In this document: positions 45,433 through 59,400 of the stretch, one piece after another
Layout: every line of letters starts with the position of its first letter
How positions within the stretch are numbered: the stretch's first letter is position 1
Origin: Brachycybe producta
Lineage: Eukaryota > Arthropoda > Diplopoda > Playtdesmida > Andrognathidae
Length of the DNA: 64,000 nucleotides
Direction: 5' to 3'
Assembly: GCA_036925085.1 (NCBI GenBank)
Contig: JAUPFP010000030.1
Location: 1,178,001 to 1,242,000, forward strand
Notes under the pieces: generated by a model
Databases searched by the model: none
Told to the model about the DNA's origin: nothing
Seen by the model: only the letters and a program-made list of their open reading frames with translations
Position numbers and translations under genes: made by a program

Positions 45433-46983
45433 GGCTCCCCGGTGCCATATGGCTCTTATTAAGCTGATTGCAGGTGTTCTGAGTTGAAATTGAATTTAAT
45501 ATAGTAGGGCCACTTACATAATAAAATTTAAAATTAACAAAGCCTACATTTTAATTTCTATAATACTGAGTTAATAATAATTTCAGATAATACTTGGGAC
45601 TAATAATAAGAACTTGAAACATGGAGGAGATCTTTCTGAATTGTTTATTCACCTTTATGCCTATCGTTGCACTGACCAGTGGTCATTAAAATTAGGAATA
45701 CTAACTTACATACAGCTTTAAATCAACCACGACAAGAAAGTTTAAAAGAATTTCTAGAATATATTTGTTTAATTTTTAACCCAGATTTTTATCAATTAAA
45801 ATTCAAAAAACGTGTCTTAAATTTTTTTAATGTTAAAATGAAATAACTGCTGTAAAGATAAAAGTCTCATTTAATTGCGTATATTCATTGTTTATCATTT
45901 ATTGGCGCCTGATATGATATTAATATTATCATTAATGATTATCGTAATTCCTAGATATCATTATACAGTATACACACATACATCAATGGCATTTTGTTAC
46001 CATCTTCATTCTCAATTATGAGATAGAAAATCATGAAAATGTATAAAAATATAAAGGAAATGTTTCAATTATCGAAGCGAAAGTTTTTATCAAAAACGTA
46101 GAATTTTATCACAGAATTTAATTAAATTATCGGTTCAGTTGCTTGTTTTATTGATAAAAAAACCGAATCTGGTTTTAAAATCAGGAGGTGTGTTAATCTT
46201 GGATTGCAAATAATTAAACATTTTAAAGCTTCTACTCTTTTGTAACTTATCAAGATTTTAATAAGGAATATCAGGAATATCAATCATGAGATTTTTCTAA
46301 AACATCAAAATAATTTTTATATATTTAAATATTAAATATTATATATTAAAATACAATATTTAATGTTTTAACCTGAATTTCACCCTTTATTCTATCTGTT
46401 TGCAATTCTGATGTCTTTAATTAGATTAAATGTAATTGGATTAATACTTATTTACATTTAATTAACATAAGTTCCACAAAAGAGCAAATTCTGTGAAAAT
46501 ATTTCACTTTCATTTGTCCTGTTTTTATTAATTTTAGAAAAATGACAAGATGGCAGCACCGAATTCACTTTTTTGAGAAATTTTACCAATTTAAAAAGGA
46601 CAAAAATGTTATATTTTCAGTTTTTCCATTACCCATGTTTTTTGCAGATATAGAAGATCACCATTAGAAGTAAACAAAAAATAGAATTATGTTGGGTAAA
46701 AATAGTAAAATTCCAATAATTATTAAAAATGATAAATATCTAACAAGACTGGAGAATATCGAGCCAAAAGTAAACATGTAATTTTAATGACAACCAGAAT
46801 AAATAAACAAAAGATGCAAAAACAAAACAGGAGGAGGAGGGAGGTCCATCTATATTTAAAAGGCCCAAGAAACTCCCTGCAATTTTGTTGGACAATGATC
46901 AATTCTCAAACAATCCAATGCATGACATGTGGCTTTCCTTAATCAGGTGGGGTTTTTTTTTTCTCAGACTGACTGACAAAAGC

Positions 46984-47165
46984 TGTACTCGTCTCAAATG
47001 ACAACGAGGGCTGGAGGTGGAGAATAGCTATTAGTTGATTAACATTAAGAGTACCAAGTGTGCTGAAGCATCGAAATTAAAGTCCTCCATGATCCATGTC
47101 TCCACTAACTAAAAGCCTTGCTAGCCTCCAATTCCAACCTTCGTCGTCGTTTTGAGATGAAACAA
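46984..47165. mobile_element. Inverted-repeat element, family C copy 3 (short)
   Basis: GTACTCGTCTCAAATGACAA with GGGCTGGAGGTGGAGAATAGC on the left is matched by GCTAGCCTCCAATTCCAACC and GTCGTCGTTTTGAGATG on the right. About 180 bp in length, it is the most compact copy. Confidence 0.7.
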
Positions 47166-47264
47166 CACACTCTGACATCAGCAGTCATCTAAGTGCATTT
47201 TCCATTCCAAATTGGGAATGTTTTCCTTGGATGACTCTGAATCAACAACCCCTATGGCTATTCA

Positions 47265-47650
47265 CTTTGTAGAACAGCACATTTTCGAACTCTTCATTAT
47301 TAATTATTCTGTCTTTCAGACAAGCAAAATTAAAAGAAACTAGAAAGTATTCAAGAAACTAGAAGGGTAGCTCAATCACTTAAAAGTATTTTCATGTTGA
47401 TATCTTCTTTCAAAATAAACTTCATATGGACATAAATTTAAAAAAATATCGTCTGCTTAAAGTTGGGACGTTTTATTTAATTTTACATATAAAAAGCTTA
47501 TTTTGAAAGATATCAAAAACATGAAAATACCCTTAAGTGATTGAGCTATCCCTTCTAGTTTCTAACACAAATTCAAGTTTCGCTTCATTTTACACCTGAG
47601 AAACAAAAATAATGAAGAGTTCGCGAGGCGCCGTTTACACTTTAAAATGT
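47265..47650. mobile_element. Family A element, near-complete
   Basis: All landmarks are present: TTTTCGAACTCTTCATTATT, TATTCTGTCTTTCAGA, CAAGAAACTAGAAGGGTAGC, TTTTCATGTTGATATCTTCT, the inverse right arm CCCTTCTAGTTTCTAACACA and the terminus CGTTTACACTTTAAAATG. Confidence 0.85.
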
Positions 47651-47799
47651 TATTTATAAATAATCTTATGACAAATCTCTGTCAGCAAACAAAATTAACC
47701 AGTTAAGGTCTAAACCAACCAAATGCAAACATTTATAATGCAATCTCTGAAATGTTAAAATCTACATAAGTAAATAGGCATATTATTAATAATATCCAA

Positions 47800-47820
47800 C
47801 CCCCCCCCCCCCCCCCCCCC
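47800..47820. repeat. C21 homopolymer
   Basis: Twenty-one consecutive C, then TTCCTTCCTTCC. It is the longest G/C run in the window. Confidence 0.95.
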
Positions 47821-48284
47821 TTCCTTCCTTCCTAAACAACCTACGCAAAAGAAATTCTAAATTAGTTTTGTATAAAATAAAACTAACCCCAACATAAGAT
47901 TAAAAGAGCAACCAAAATGCTGACTGGAGTCGAAAACGAGGATGGAAACAGAATTTTTATTATAGCTTTAAAAAGCAGTTTTTAGATTAGGTTTTTTGCG
48001 AAAACAAGAACATGAGATGGCGTCAGGGCCAATCACAGGCGCCATTTAAAGAGGCAAATTTATCACACCGCCTCCATTGGCAATATGCAACTAGTCACAC
48101 CACCTCAGCGGGCCCCCTTTTAGAGGGGTCACCTCTGTAAATGGTAGCCCACTGAGAACATCACATCTCATGATGATGATGATGCTTAAAATTGCAATGG
48201 TGTTACTAGTAGAAATTGCAAAACCACTCCCCAAAATTGGCTTTAACTTCAGGAAGAGTAAAATATACAGGGTGGCCACAATGG

Positions 48285-48418
48285 ATTAAGGCTCTGATTA
48301 TTATGCAATATCAAGCTAAATGTTTCTCAATGATCAATCTGTTGGTCAAAGAGCCAATTGGCACTTGGGCCACAAAATGAGAAACATTTGCTTGAAATTG
48401 CATAATAATCCGAACCCT
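48285..48418. mobile_element. Inverted-repeat MITE, family E copy 3 (short form)
   Basis: This 134 bp copy has the best-preserved ends: AGGCTCTGATTATTATGCAA on the left and TTGCATAATAATCCGAACCC inverted on the right. Long arms match over about 40 bp around AAATGTTTCTCA. It lacks the internal segment seen in the other copies. Confidence 0.75.
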
Positions 48419-48494
48419 AGTTACCATTTGCAACAACAAAAAACATGCAAAATGTAATTGCATTTGATTTATTTTTCTCAAATTTTATTTTTGA

Positions 48495-48765
48495 TTAAAC
48501 ACATAAGAGAACCTTCTACAAACTAGAACGGTAGCTGAATCACTTCATCATAAGACTTATTTTTATGTTGATATCTTTCAAAATAAACTTTTTAATTTTT
48601 ATAGACTAAAGATTAAAAAAAATGTCTTGTTTAAAGTAGGCTCAATTTTCAAACTGGCATAAAAAGCTTATTTTGAAAGATATCAACATGAAAATACCCA
48701 TGAGTGATTGAGTTACCCCCCTTCTAGTTTCTAAAACACTTCCAAGTTTCTCTTAATTTACATTT
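48495..48765. mobile_element. Family A element
   Basis: CCTTCTACAAACTAGAACGG on the left and CCCCTTCTAGTTTCTAAAAC on the right flank the usual TATCTTTCAAAATAAACTTT and AAAGATATCAACATGAAAAT arms. Confidence 0.8.
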
Positions 48766-48769
48766 TATG

Positions 48770-48960
48770 CATGAAAATAAATTTGTATTAATTTTCTGAC
48801 AATGCTGCACCAAAACATAATTACAAATGTTATTGGGTTTATATCTTCGTATTTTCACAGTACATTTCGCATGTTGCAATTGGACTTTTGTCTCTCAGTC
48901 ACAGGCCATTTTCGCTGCTTGCAGAGTAATTTTTCAAATTCAAAAGAAGCGTTTACACCT
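48770..48960. repeat. Dispersed repeat family D, copy 2
   Basis: It shares ordered motifs with 7745-7965, including TTTCGCATGTTGCAATTGGA, CACAGGCC and TGCAGAGTAATTTTTCAAAT. It ends in GCGTTTACACC followed by CCACCTTAA, a terminus like that of family A, so the two families may use the same mobilising enzyme. Confidence 0.6.
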
Positions 48961-50488
48961 TGCAAGCCACCTTAAAATGTCAACATTTTTCAGAAAAGTA
49001 ATAAACCAAACATAATTCTACAAGACTATCAGTGTAGTCATAAGTGTAGTTATAAGGCAATATTAAGGATTTCTACAATTGGTTACAAGACATTGTAGTC
49101 ACCCTGTATCCTATATATAATTATAAATTCCATTTTTATATCTTCTTCTCTTCCTTTCAGTTTATGATTATTACAATCTGTGCACTATGTCAATAGCATC
49201 CAAATAATATATTAATAATTTAATATAAAACGCCAATGTGAAAATCAGTCATTCTACAAAATCACTAGTCATTTCATATAACATCCACACATCCAGAGGG
49301 GGAGGAGGGGCAAAGTAGAACAAAAAATCTCAAACTACAATATATTATGAAGGATGAAATAGGGCTCCCTGAAAAGGTCAATGAGACCTCATGACCTATA
49401 AAAGAAGAACCTGTTGTTTTTACATTTGATTTTCAAAGACCAAAACTTTTTTTAGAAATTGAAAATTCTTGAATTAAATTTATATTTGGCTAATTTACTT
49501 TAAACTTATTTTACCTTAATTTATTTTAATTAACTTTATTTCACTTTCTGTTCGGTGTTGTTTTGCAAAATGTCTAGTAATTATTCAGACTAGCTGATTG
49601 TCCACTTTTTTTCTTGGCAGTGATCATAAAAGCTATAATAAGAGCAACATTGCTGAGTAAGAGAGTACTAATTAACATAAGTTATAATTAGTGAAATTAA
49701 AAAAAATGTAGAGTTGAGATGTGCCTTATCAGGTTAGCACGATGGGTTCCACATTGGAGAGAGATTGATAGGACCAGAGTACTGAAGTGCCAGAGTGCCA
49801 AAGGATGTAATAGAGAGAGAGAGAGAGAGAGAGGGGAAAAAACTGGTTTTTGTGACTAGAAAAGAGATTTTCATTGACAGAGTAAGAATCATAAAAGTGT
49901 TGACGTCACAAACAAACAAACCCAAACTAAGCTCTAAAAATATATATATATTATAGTAGTATGTAGTGGTGATATGTCTCTCTACTGTATATATATATAT
50001 ATACATGTATATATATAAAAGCATTTTGCGATTCAGGGATTTTTCAGGTTTGTTTTGAAAAAGAAGAAGTGAAACTCTATAAAGATGAAAAAAGACACGC
50101 GTTTTGTTTGCGTGTTCTATTCATAAGACAGTGTAGACACACAAAAAAACTAGAAATTGCAACCATAATAATCTTTTATTGATGCTCCATAAATGCAATT
50201 TTGTTGATCTCTTTTAATCTAATTTAATTGATAATTATTAGTGCCTCATATATCAATTGTGTCTGTGGTGTAATTTGTGTTCAAAGAAGAGAAAAATAAC
50301 AGAATTTTTCAAGATCAGAGAGTGACAACAGAGTGTGAAGTGACCACAGTCCACTCACTGATATAAAGACCAATATAGGAGGAGGATATTATATATCTGT
50401 CATCTTTTATCCTCTATATTATCTCGAACTTACATTGAAATATCTGCTATTCTAGTATCTACTATCTCTAAAGTGTGATAATTTCACA

Positions 50489-53400
50489 ATGCCATACATT
50501 CAGAGATCAGTAAGTATTAAACTGGTTACAGACGATTAATTCTGATTTGACAATCCGAACTATCTGAATTAGTCTTTCTAATATTAATAACAACATACAT
50601 TAAATTCATTTCTGTCAAGTTTTTCTTTTCAAATAATTATTTTTAATGATTTTTATTTAAGTAGTTAGTAAAAAATTACTAGTTATTAATACACACGATT
50701 TTTATTACTAAAATTTAATCACAAGCATTTCATGATTGCCAATTTTATGACTTTTTACAGTAAGATTGTAGCTCTTAGACTGACAATCGTAGCTCGTCAA
50801 TTCATAAATTGACAGTGACATTGCTTATTCAATTCAAGTTTTTATTGCTCTTCAGTCTTGGCTTTGATTTTCTGTTCAATCAGAAATCCACTTCTAAACT
50901 AATTGCTCATGTTTCCATCATTGCAAAGCATTCAATTCTTCCACAACCAACCACCTCTAAAGCTGGATAAAGACGTTCAATTCTATCTTGTCAATCCTGG
51001 GCATGACGGGAACATACACATTTGTTTAAATTGGAATGTTTATTGTTTTGCAATTATGATAACATGAACCTTTAATTAAAAATACCAAAAATAACCTCTA
51101 CCGACATGAAGTGGATTTCTGATTGAATGGAATGTCAAAAGTCAAGATTGAAGAGCAATAAAACATGAAAATTTCTCCGCATTCCCACACGAACAATATT
51201 TATATTGACAAGCCAAGATTGTCCAGCTGAAATCGATCGTCTGTCATAAGCCTGTATTGTAAAGTCATAAAATTCTCAATCATCGAATGCTTTTGATTAA
51301 ATTTTAGTAATAAAAATCGTGTATATTTAATAATTAATTTACTAAACCACTTAAAAAAGCTCTAAAAAGTTCTTCTTCCTGAATTTAATTTTTTTGATTT
51401 TTCAAAATAAGCTATTTGCAAAAAAAAAAAGACAAACAAGAAAGGAAACCCCGTAGAGACTAGAGTTAATAATGATAATTTATTATAAAAACGTTTCGCA
51501 ATGTTAGGAAATAAAATTTAATATATGAAATTTGGAGGCAAAGTGAGTTTAAAAAGTAAGCAATAATAATTTATAATAAGCTATTTAATGGCCTCCCCGT
51601 TTGTAGGTCAACCACGCCCACATTGTTGACGGGCGCCACCGCCGAACCCTGGCCATCAACAAAAAAAAATAACTAGGCCTAGGCCAACTGTGTTTTTGTT
51701 CAAAACATGCGTCTAAATCAACCTTAATGTGAAATCGATAAACCACTTTATAATACTCACGATATAATATGTTGCATTTTTACCAAACAAGACTGAAAAA
51801 AAATACTGCATAAAATAACAGGAGAATCATATTTGAGTTGTGACAGTAGCGAGACTAATAATTTAAACTGATTTTTTTTAAAGAATGTCAAAGTTTGTTA
51901 GAAACTGGAAGAGTAAAAATAATTCCATATGACGATATCTTATAAAAATATACAGTTTATGAGTTTGTGAAAATTCCAATTTTTGACTGAACTGAAGAAA
52001 AAAAAAACGAAAGCTGGAGTGTCATTACGCAAAAATTATGACAGTAAACTGTCATATCTAGTTCATAACCTCTAACAGTCATAAAAGCAAATTACAAAGT
52101 ATTATTATGACAGAAATCGTCATATGACTGAAACTGACTTGTGTATAACATAATATAACACTCATAAAATAACAGCGCACAATTTGTGATATCATAAGGC
52201 TGTAATAATGAAACCTGTCTATAATGAGGCTCCTTAATCATTTACAAAAACTGTCACAAATAGGTTTATTTTGAAAGATATTGTTATAAAATTACTTTTA
52301 AGATTTTTTATTAACAGCTAAGTTTCAAAGTATTAATTCTGTCTTTCAGAAGCAAAATAGAAACTTCAAAATGTTTTAGAAACTAGAACGGTAGATGAAT
52401 ATATTATAGTCATATCTTTCAAAATAAACTTTTTATAGATAAAAATTATAAAAGATTGTCTGCTTAAAAAGTTTATTTTAAAAGATATCAACATGAAAAC
52501 ATCTCTTAAATTAAGTGATTGAGCTACGTTTCTAGTTTCTAAACAAACTCCAAAAATGTCTAGAATGACTGACACATGGTTATACTTTCAGTTATAACTT
52601 CAATGAAAATGTCAATTGTTTGTTATTTTGCACAAAATATTCGCGAGCGTAGCGAGTAAAAATTAAAATAACCAAAATCTGCAAAATTGCAATCAGAAAA
52701 AATGTCTTTTTTTAGAACGATTTTTCTAGTTTTCATTCTTTTTTCCCTCAAACGTGCCAAACCGGCCCTCAAACTAAGCAGCCCATCGGTAAAATTCCTA
52801 ATTACCCAATAGGCAAGTCTGCCACTGGTTTTACTCTTCTAGTTTCTAACTAACTATGGATTTCATCTAAAAAAAATAGTTTATGATGATCAGAAAAATT
52901 GTTTTAAATTGGGTAAGAGGCCATGCTCGGGTCGAAAGCCCCAATAATGTGGACGGACTGGCGAGCAGCAATACAAGTAGCACGAGTAACGCAAGCCAGG
53001 GGCTCGTCTGGCTCCGCCTGGTGTCGGTACATCAAAGAGGTGCTCTTTAAGACTTGCAAGTCATTGGACGAAGACGAGAACAGTTTAGTAGACTCGCTTC
53101 GTCGTCGCTCATCCGATCCACACGAGTCAAAGCCTCTCGAGTAACCGAACTCTCAAAAGTAACTCAACCCTCAGCTGACAGGGCTGAGATGACATGAGCT
53201 CGAACCCGAAATAGTGATCAAGGGCCTGAGTACGGAGCTCGAGTAGTTTGGACGCACCTTAAAATTAAATCGGATAATAAGAATTTAAAATCTGGAAAGT
53301 ATCTAAATTGACCTTTCTGTCTCCTTCTCATAAAATAAGAAAATAAACGGCTCCCAACACCACTTGAACTATTGAGAATTAATGGAAAGTGGCAAAATGA

Positions 53401-56400
53401 TTGATCCCATTAACGAGAAAGGAAAAGACAAAACCTCAACAATCGAACATTTGCTCTTTTGACAAATCATATCTTAAAACTTCACTAAATCACTTGATGA
53501 ACACCACGGACTTACATGGACTTTTTCTATCTTGAATGTAATCTCGCAACAAGGGTTCATTTTGCACGTAATCTTTCAAGTTTGAGATGAAAGGTAATAG
53601 CGAAATAATCGAAAAAAAGTACACGGAGCAACTCGCATTGAGACTATGTTATAGTTGATTTTGAACTTTGTTACCCAGAAGTGAAATCCCACCCCCTGAT
53701 AAAGATGGTGATAACCAAACGTGGTCAGCATATTTTATATATATATATAAAATATTAATATAATAATTTTATTGGGTGTCATAATTTTGTGATCGGTTGC
53801 CAACTCAGTTGGGCCATTATTCTCATCATCATCCACATTTCATCCCATTTTATGGGCTTTTAATTTAAATAATTTTTTGCTCATTTTTTTAATTATGACG
53901 GGCGCCAACAGGGTAATTAACATTTTAATTACCTAAATTTAATTTTAAAAATACTAAAAACATAATTAATATTTTGTTAATATTTTAAAATTAATTTTCT
54001 TTTAGGGTTTTACTGGTCATTTGGGCTTAGCAATTGCAGCCTCGGCCCTTGGATCAGCATTTCAACATGGTTACAACACTGGAGTCGTAAATGCTCCACA
54101 AACAGTAAGTGGCATATTACATTTTATAATATAATATTATGATTCATTTTAGAAAATGTTGGAAATTTGCATCTTTATGCCCATATTTTAATTAGGTTTT
54201 TTAAAAAAAAAAATGTAATAAGTTTCTAATGACATTTTTTATTACAAATTAACACGATCACAATTATTGTGATCTAATGGAAACATGGCATTTGCAATGT
54301 CAGAAATTAAATTCTAATTTTTCCATTGTCCCTAGTTTCAAATTATTATCATTATTTCTGAGATGACAAAAAAAAAACAATTCTCTTTAGAAATCATTTA
54401 TAATTTATGAAATGTTGTTATAGGTTTAAGCTAATTAATATTAGTTAATTCCCTTTACATTTATATTGTTCAAAGTTTAACATCCAATTCATTTTATTTT
54501 TAAGATGTTAATATGAACAGCTGATTTTCGAACTCATTCTTATCTTTCAGGAGCACAATTAAAAGAAACTTGAATGTGTTTTATAAACTAGAAAGGTAGC
54601 TCAATCATTTAAGGATATTTTTATGTAGATATTTGTCAAAATTATGCTTTTTATGGGCAAAAATTAAAAAATGTCGTTGTGTCATTTTCAAACTCGCATA
54701 AAAAAAGCTTATTATGAATGATATCAACATTAAAATACCTTTAAGTGATTGAGATACCTTTCTAGTTTATAAAACACATTCAAGTTTCTCTAAATGAAAG
54801 ACAAAATAACGAGAGTTCGCTTTAAAACCACATTAAATTAATTCATTTTTCACCATATTGGAACAAAATGCACTTGAAATTGTGTATGAAATATCAATTT
54901 TATATTTCAGATACAATTTCATATATTTTTGCTGAGATGAAAAGATAGCAAAAAAATTAAGTTAAAAGAACCATGACCAAAAAAAAATCGCAAAAAAATG
55001 TGACCCAAATGGCGCGCCATTGATATTAATTTCCGTTATTTTTTTTTTAGATATTTTCGTAATAAATTAGTAATAGAAAACTGATATGAGGAGGCTTCCC
55101 GTGTATATAAAATGTTCGACGGTGAAATTTAATGCCAATATAACGAATAGGAAATTAATTTAAAATTACTATCTTCAAAGTGTGTAATGCAAAGTCAAAG
55201 TTGTACTAATATTCGATTTCTTCCGATTGCTTTTTTATGATCGAATTAAGATTTGAAACTCCGATAAATTACATACTGGTAATTTTCAATATATACAATT
55301 TGAAGAAAAAAATATTATATAGATTTCAAGGTCGTTGAACAAAAAAAATCACTTTAAAGAAATGTGGCCTCGTAAAAATTGAACTTTGCATTAAGTTACT
55401 AATCAACACTAATCAATTATCAATTTATCACCGAAGATAAACGATTCATTTTTTTTTTTTGAAGTGTTCTTCTTCAATCTGAAACAACGCAAAAAAAACC
55501 GATAACAATTTCTAATAGATATTCGGTCGCCAAGCAATTGGTATTCTATTAATATCGAAAATTTTAACATTTTTTATCAATTTTCTAAACGTATTTAAAC
55601 CCCATTTTAAAGTTTTTAACATTGTTATTATTATTCAGGCTTAAGGTGTGTTTTTAAGTGTAAACGGGGCCTCTCAATGTGCTCTTTTCAGGTCCAAAAT
55701 GTGTTTTAAAAACTAGAATGGTAGCTCAGTCATTTAAGGATATTTTCATGTTCATATCATTCAAAATAAACTTTTTATGTCAGTTTGAAAATGACTCAAC
55801 TCTAAGAAGACAATATTTTTTCCTATATTTTGTCGATGAGAAAGTTTATTTTGAAAGATATCAAACATGGAAGTATACTTAAGTGATTGAGCTTCCCTTC
55901 TAGTTTCTAAAACACTTTCTAGTTTGTCAGCTGTTCATAATTCATCTTAATATAAACGTACAAAATTGTAGAAACTGCAGAAATTTATTGAATAATATTA
56001 AACTTCATTAGAAATATTCAAAAATTGACTGAATATTAATAAACGTCATTAAAAAAAAATTAAGAACTCTGCTATAAACTGTACAAAAAAATCTGCAGGC
56101 GGTTTTTTAAAAAAAAATCTGCAAGAATTTCTGAATTTTAGGAATTCTTGTTCTTGGCATCAATAATTACCGAAGTCGTTGTCTTGTGTCCGTAACTTTC
56201 TAATTAATACACAAACTACTAGTTATCCCCTAAGAATCAAACATAAAAACCCTGCATCTATTAATCTCATTCCGTTCCTGAATTAATCAAACTGCAAGCT
56301 TAACAGATGCAAACATCCTGACATCCTATTTTTTTAAGCAATGATCATATTTTTGTTGTTCTTTAGAGCAACAAAGGTCTAAATAAAATAAAAAAAAAGT

Positions 56401-59400
56401 CCAACTAAGAAAATCGCAAACCATAATATATTGATTGGAAGCACTCAAATCACTCACTGAACCTCAAAACTATGATTAAAGAATGCTTATTTCTATGTAT
56501 TGGACATGTCATCTGAATCCTCTCTTTCAACAACCCATTAATGGATTGCAAAGTGTTTAAACTTAAACCGAAATCGATTTATACATTGACGTAATGGCCA
56601 CTATTATGACGACGCCTACAAACACATCCAATTTAAATCCAATTCACTTGATGGACCAATTGTGAATAAAAAGACTTAAAATAATAAATGACATTTGTGT
56701 GACAGTGCAGCAAGTTATCCTAAATAATCCGCTAAATAATCCGTTAAATGCATCCCAACATAGCTCATTACAAGAAGTTCCCCCTTGAAAACCCTTTTCC
56801 CAGCAATATAGCATAATTGACATTTACGTTTTCATAAAAAGCAATTTTTTGATTGACGCCATGTGCGAAAAAAAAAAAGAACTACCTGAACTACAACAAA
56901 AAAAAGATGTTTACATTGTTAAACTAACAAGCAGCCACTCCCTATATCGAATTTTGTTTTCGAGATGAACACAAAAAAAGCTCTTTCAGAATTTAAGCTA
57001 TTAAATTCTAAAAAACGATTTTTTTCCCCAATTTACTTATTTTGAATAAATAAAAAGGTAAAATTGACAAATGTTCCGTTTTTCATCCCATCATCAATTA
57101 TCATGATTCATGACTGATAATGGCAAACACTCAAAATATAAAAAGAGAAGAAAAAAAACTGTTGTAATTTCACACCTATGGCTCGTCTTCACACGAACCA
57201 CTCTGTGGCGCCGCTTACTTAACACGAACCACCATTGAAAGCAATCGCCTGTTTTCAGTGTAAGACACTAGTCATATGACCTGGATTATCAATGATAAAC
57301 AGGCTGTGTGGCTTAAGGTGGTTGAAGGTCCACTTAATCACAGGGTGTCGTCCAGTGTGAAGCGGCACTTAATCTATATAATCTATATTTCACGTTCAAA
57401 AAGAAACTTGAAAGTGTTTTAGAAACTAGAAGGGTAGCTCAAGTATTTTCGTCGTATTTCTGTGCAGTGGATTCCTCTTATTAATTGGGACAACAATGAA
57501 CTCTACCATATTACGTCAGTTTGAAAATCACCCAACTTTAAACAGACAATATTTTTTTAAAATTTTTGTTCCATAAAAAGTTTATTTTGAAAGATATCAA
57601 CATAAAAATATCCTCAAGTGATTAAGCAAACCGTCTAGTTTTATTAATTTTGCTCTTCTGAAAGACAGAATAATTGGAGTTCGAAAATCAGTTGTTTCAG
57701 AAACCATCTTAACTAGAGGTGGGACGAATCCTAAGTTTTCTCGAATCCGAATCCTAAAAGGTTCTCGAATCCTTCATATAAGAATCTTAAATTATTCATT
57801 AAGAAGATACAAATAAATGAAATAATATTAAATATTAAATTAATAATAATAAAATAAAAAACAAGTGTGGCTTCACTCAGGGTCGCTGCCACTAGGTGAT
57901 ATTGGTGATCCGGGTACAACACCGAAATTGCAACAATCGCCGGTTTCTTTTTGTTAGTGAACGCTTCTATTGGACGTAAATGGAGTTAAAACTAATTTTG
58001 TCAATGTTTTTAAAAGTTTTTTTAGGTAATTAGGATTCGAAAGATTCGAAAGACGAAAAAAGAGCGAAGATTCGACTTTTCGAATCTCGAATATTTTTCA
58101 AGATTCGCGGGATTCGAATGTCCCATCCCTTCCAATTTCTTGTTAAACGGTTTCCACATACTGTATGTGAGAAGTCCCCACCCCCATTTCTACTTTTGCT
58201 TCACTTCTCAATTGGATGAGTTGTGGAGGGCTTGAAAATGGGCATTTTGCCCACCATCATCGTGGCTGAGTTGAATCAATAACAAGTTTACGATTATCTA
58301 ATGTATTATTCAGAATAAAATGTCTTCCTCCCTCTCTCTCTCTTTCTTTTTAACAAACACACCCTCAAAAAAATATAAAAACCTCCGCACAAACACAAAA
58401 GTTGTTTATCATGTTTTTCAAACTGGATATTCTAACGTTTGTGTTTTTCTTTTCAAAGTGTGATGCTGTTATTATATATTTTTGATATTCAGAAGAAGAA
58501 GAAGAACACACAAATAATAAAAAAGGACAAGTTTCATAAAATCGATATTCTAATATCAACCAATCAGAAATTGTTTACCAACTACTAAATACTAAACTTT
58601 GAAGGCTAGAATAGACGACAAATAGAATAAGAAGGTTTTGCTGTCAAAATTAGGTTTCAATCTTTTATAAGCTCCTCGTACTTACAAATTCTCTGTGTCG
58701 CTCTCTCCCTCTCTCGTCCTTCTTGTTTTCAAGTTCCACCATTCAAATTGCATCCAGAGTACGAAAACAAACATTGTCGAAGACAAAAATTAATGTTAAA
58801 TAAACCTGAAAACAATAAAAAGGTGTCAAAACAAGTTACTTAAAACTAAAGCTTTGTTAATAATTAAGTGGGACATGAGCCTAAGAGCATCTTCATTTGG
58901 TTTGAGAGTCAGGATTTTTCACTATAGGCTCGAATTCATGAAGAAACACAGTTAAAAGTTAAAAAAATTGCACAAGAAAATCATTTTGAAATTAACACAA
59001 AGTGTTCATTTCATTTAAAGGGCAAATGCCCCTCGAACTCTCTACTAATTTCTGTTTTTATGGAACAAAACGAAGAGAAAATCGAAAGTGTTTAAGAAAC
59101 TAGAAGAGTTAACTTGATCACTTACGATTATTTTCATGTTGGTATCTTTCAAAATAAGCTTTTTACTTGAGTTTGAAAAAGAACCAACCAGACGAAATTT
59201 TTAATCTATGTGTATTATTTTGAAAGATAACAATAGGGTCAACGGTTTCATGCCCTAAAAATCAAAGAAATATGCATGCAAATATGCTGTCATAAATCCT
59301 AAAATATGCCCACAAAATATGCACTGTAAGATATTATTTGCACAATAATTTTTTTTTTTTGGGATTGAAACACACAACAAAAAACATTCTCAATTTTTCA

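Noticed and set aside
48091..48279. Hydrophobic 62-codon minus ORF as a small membrane protein
   Set aside because: It sits between repeat copies in AT-rich DNA. Hydrophobicity follows from T-rich codons, and nothing else supports a gene.
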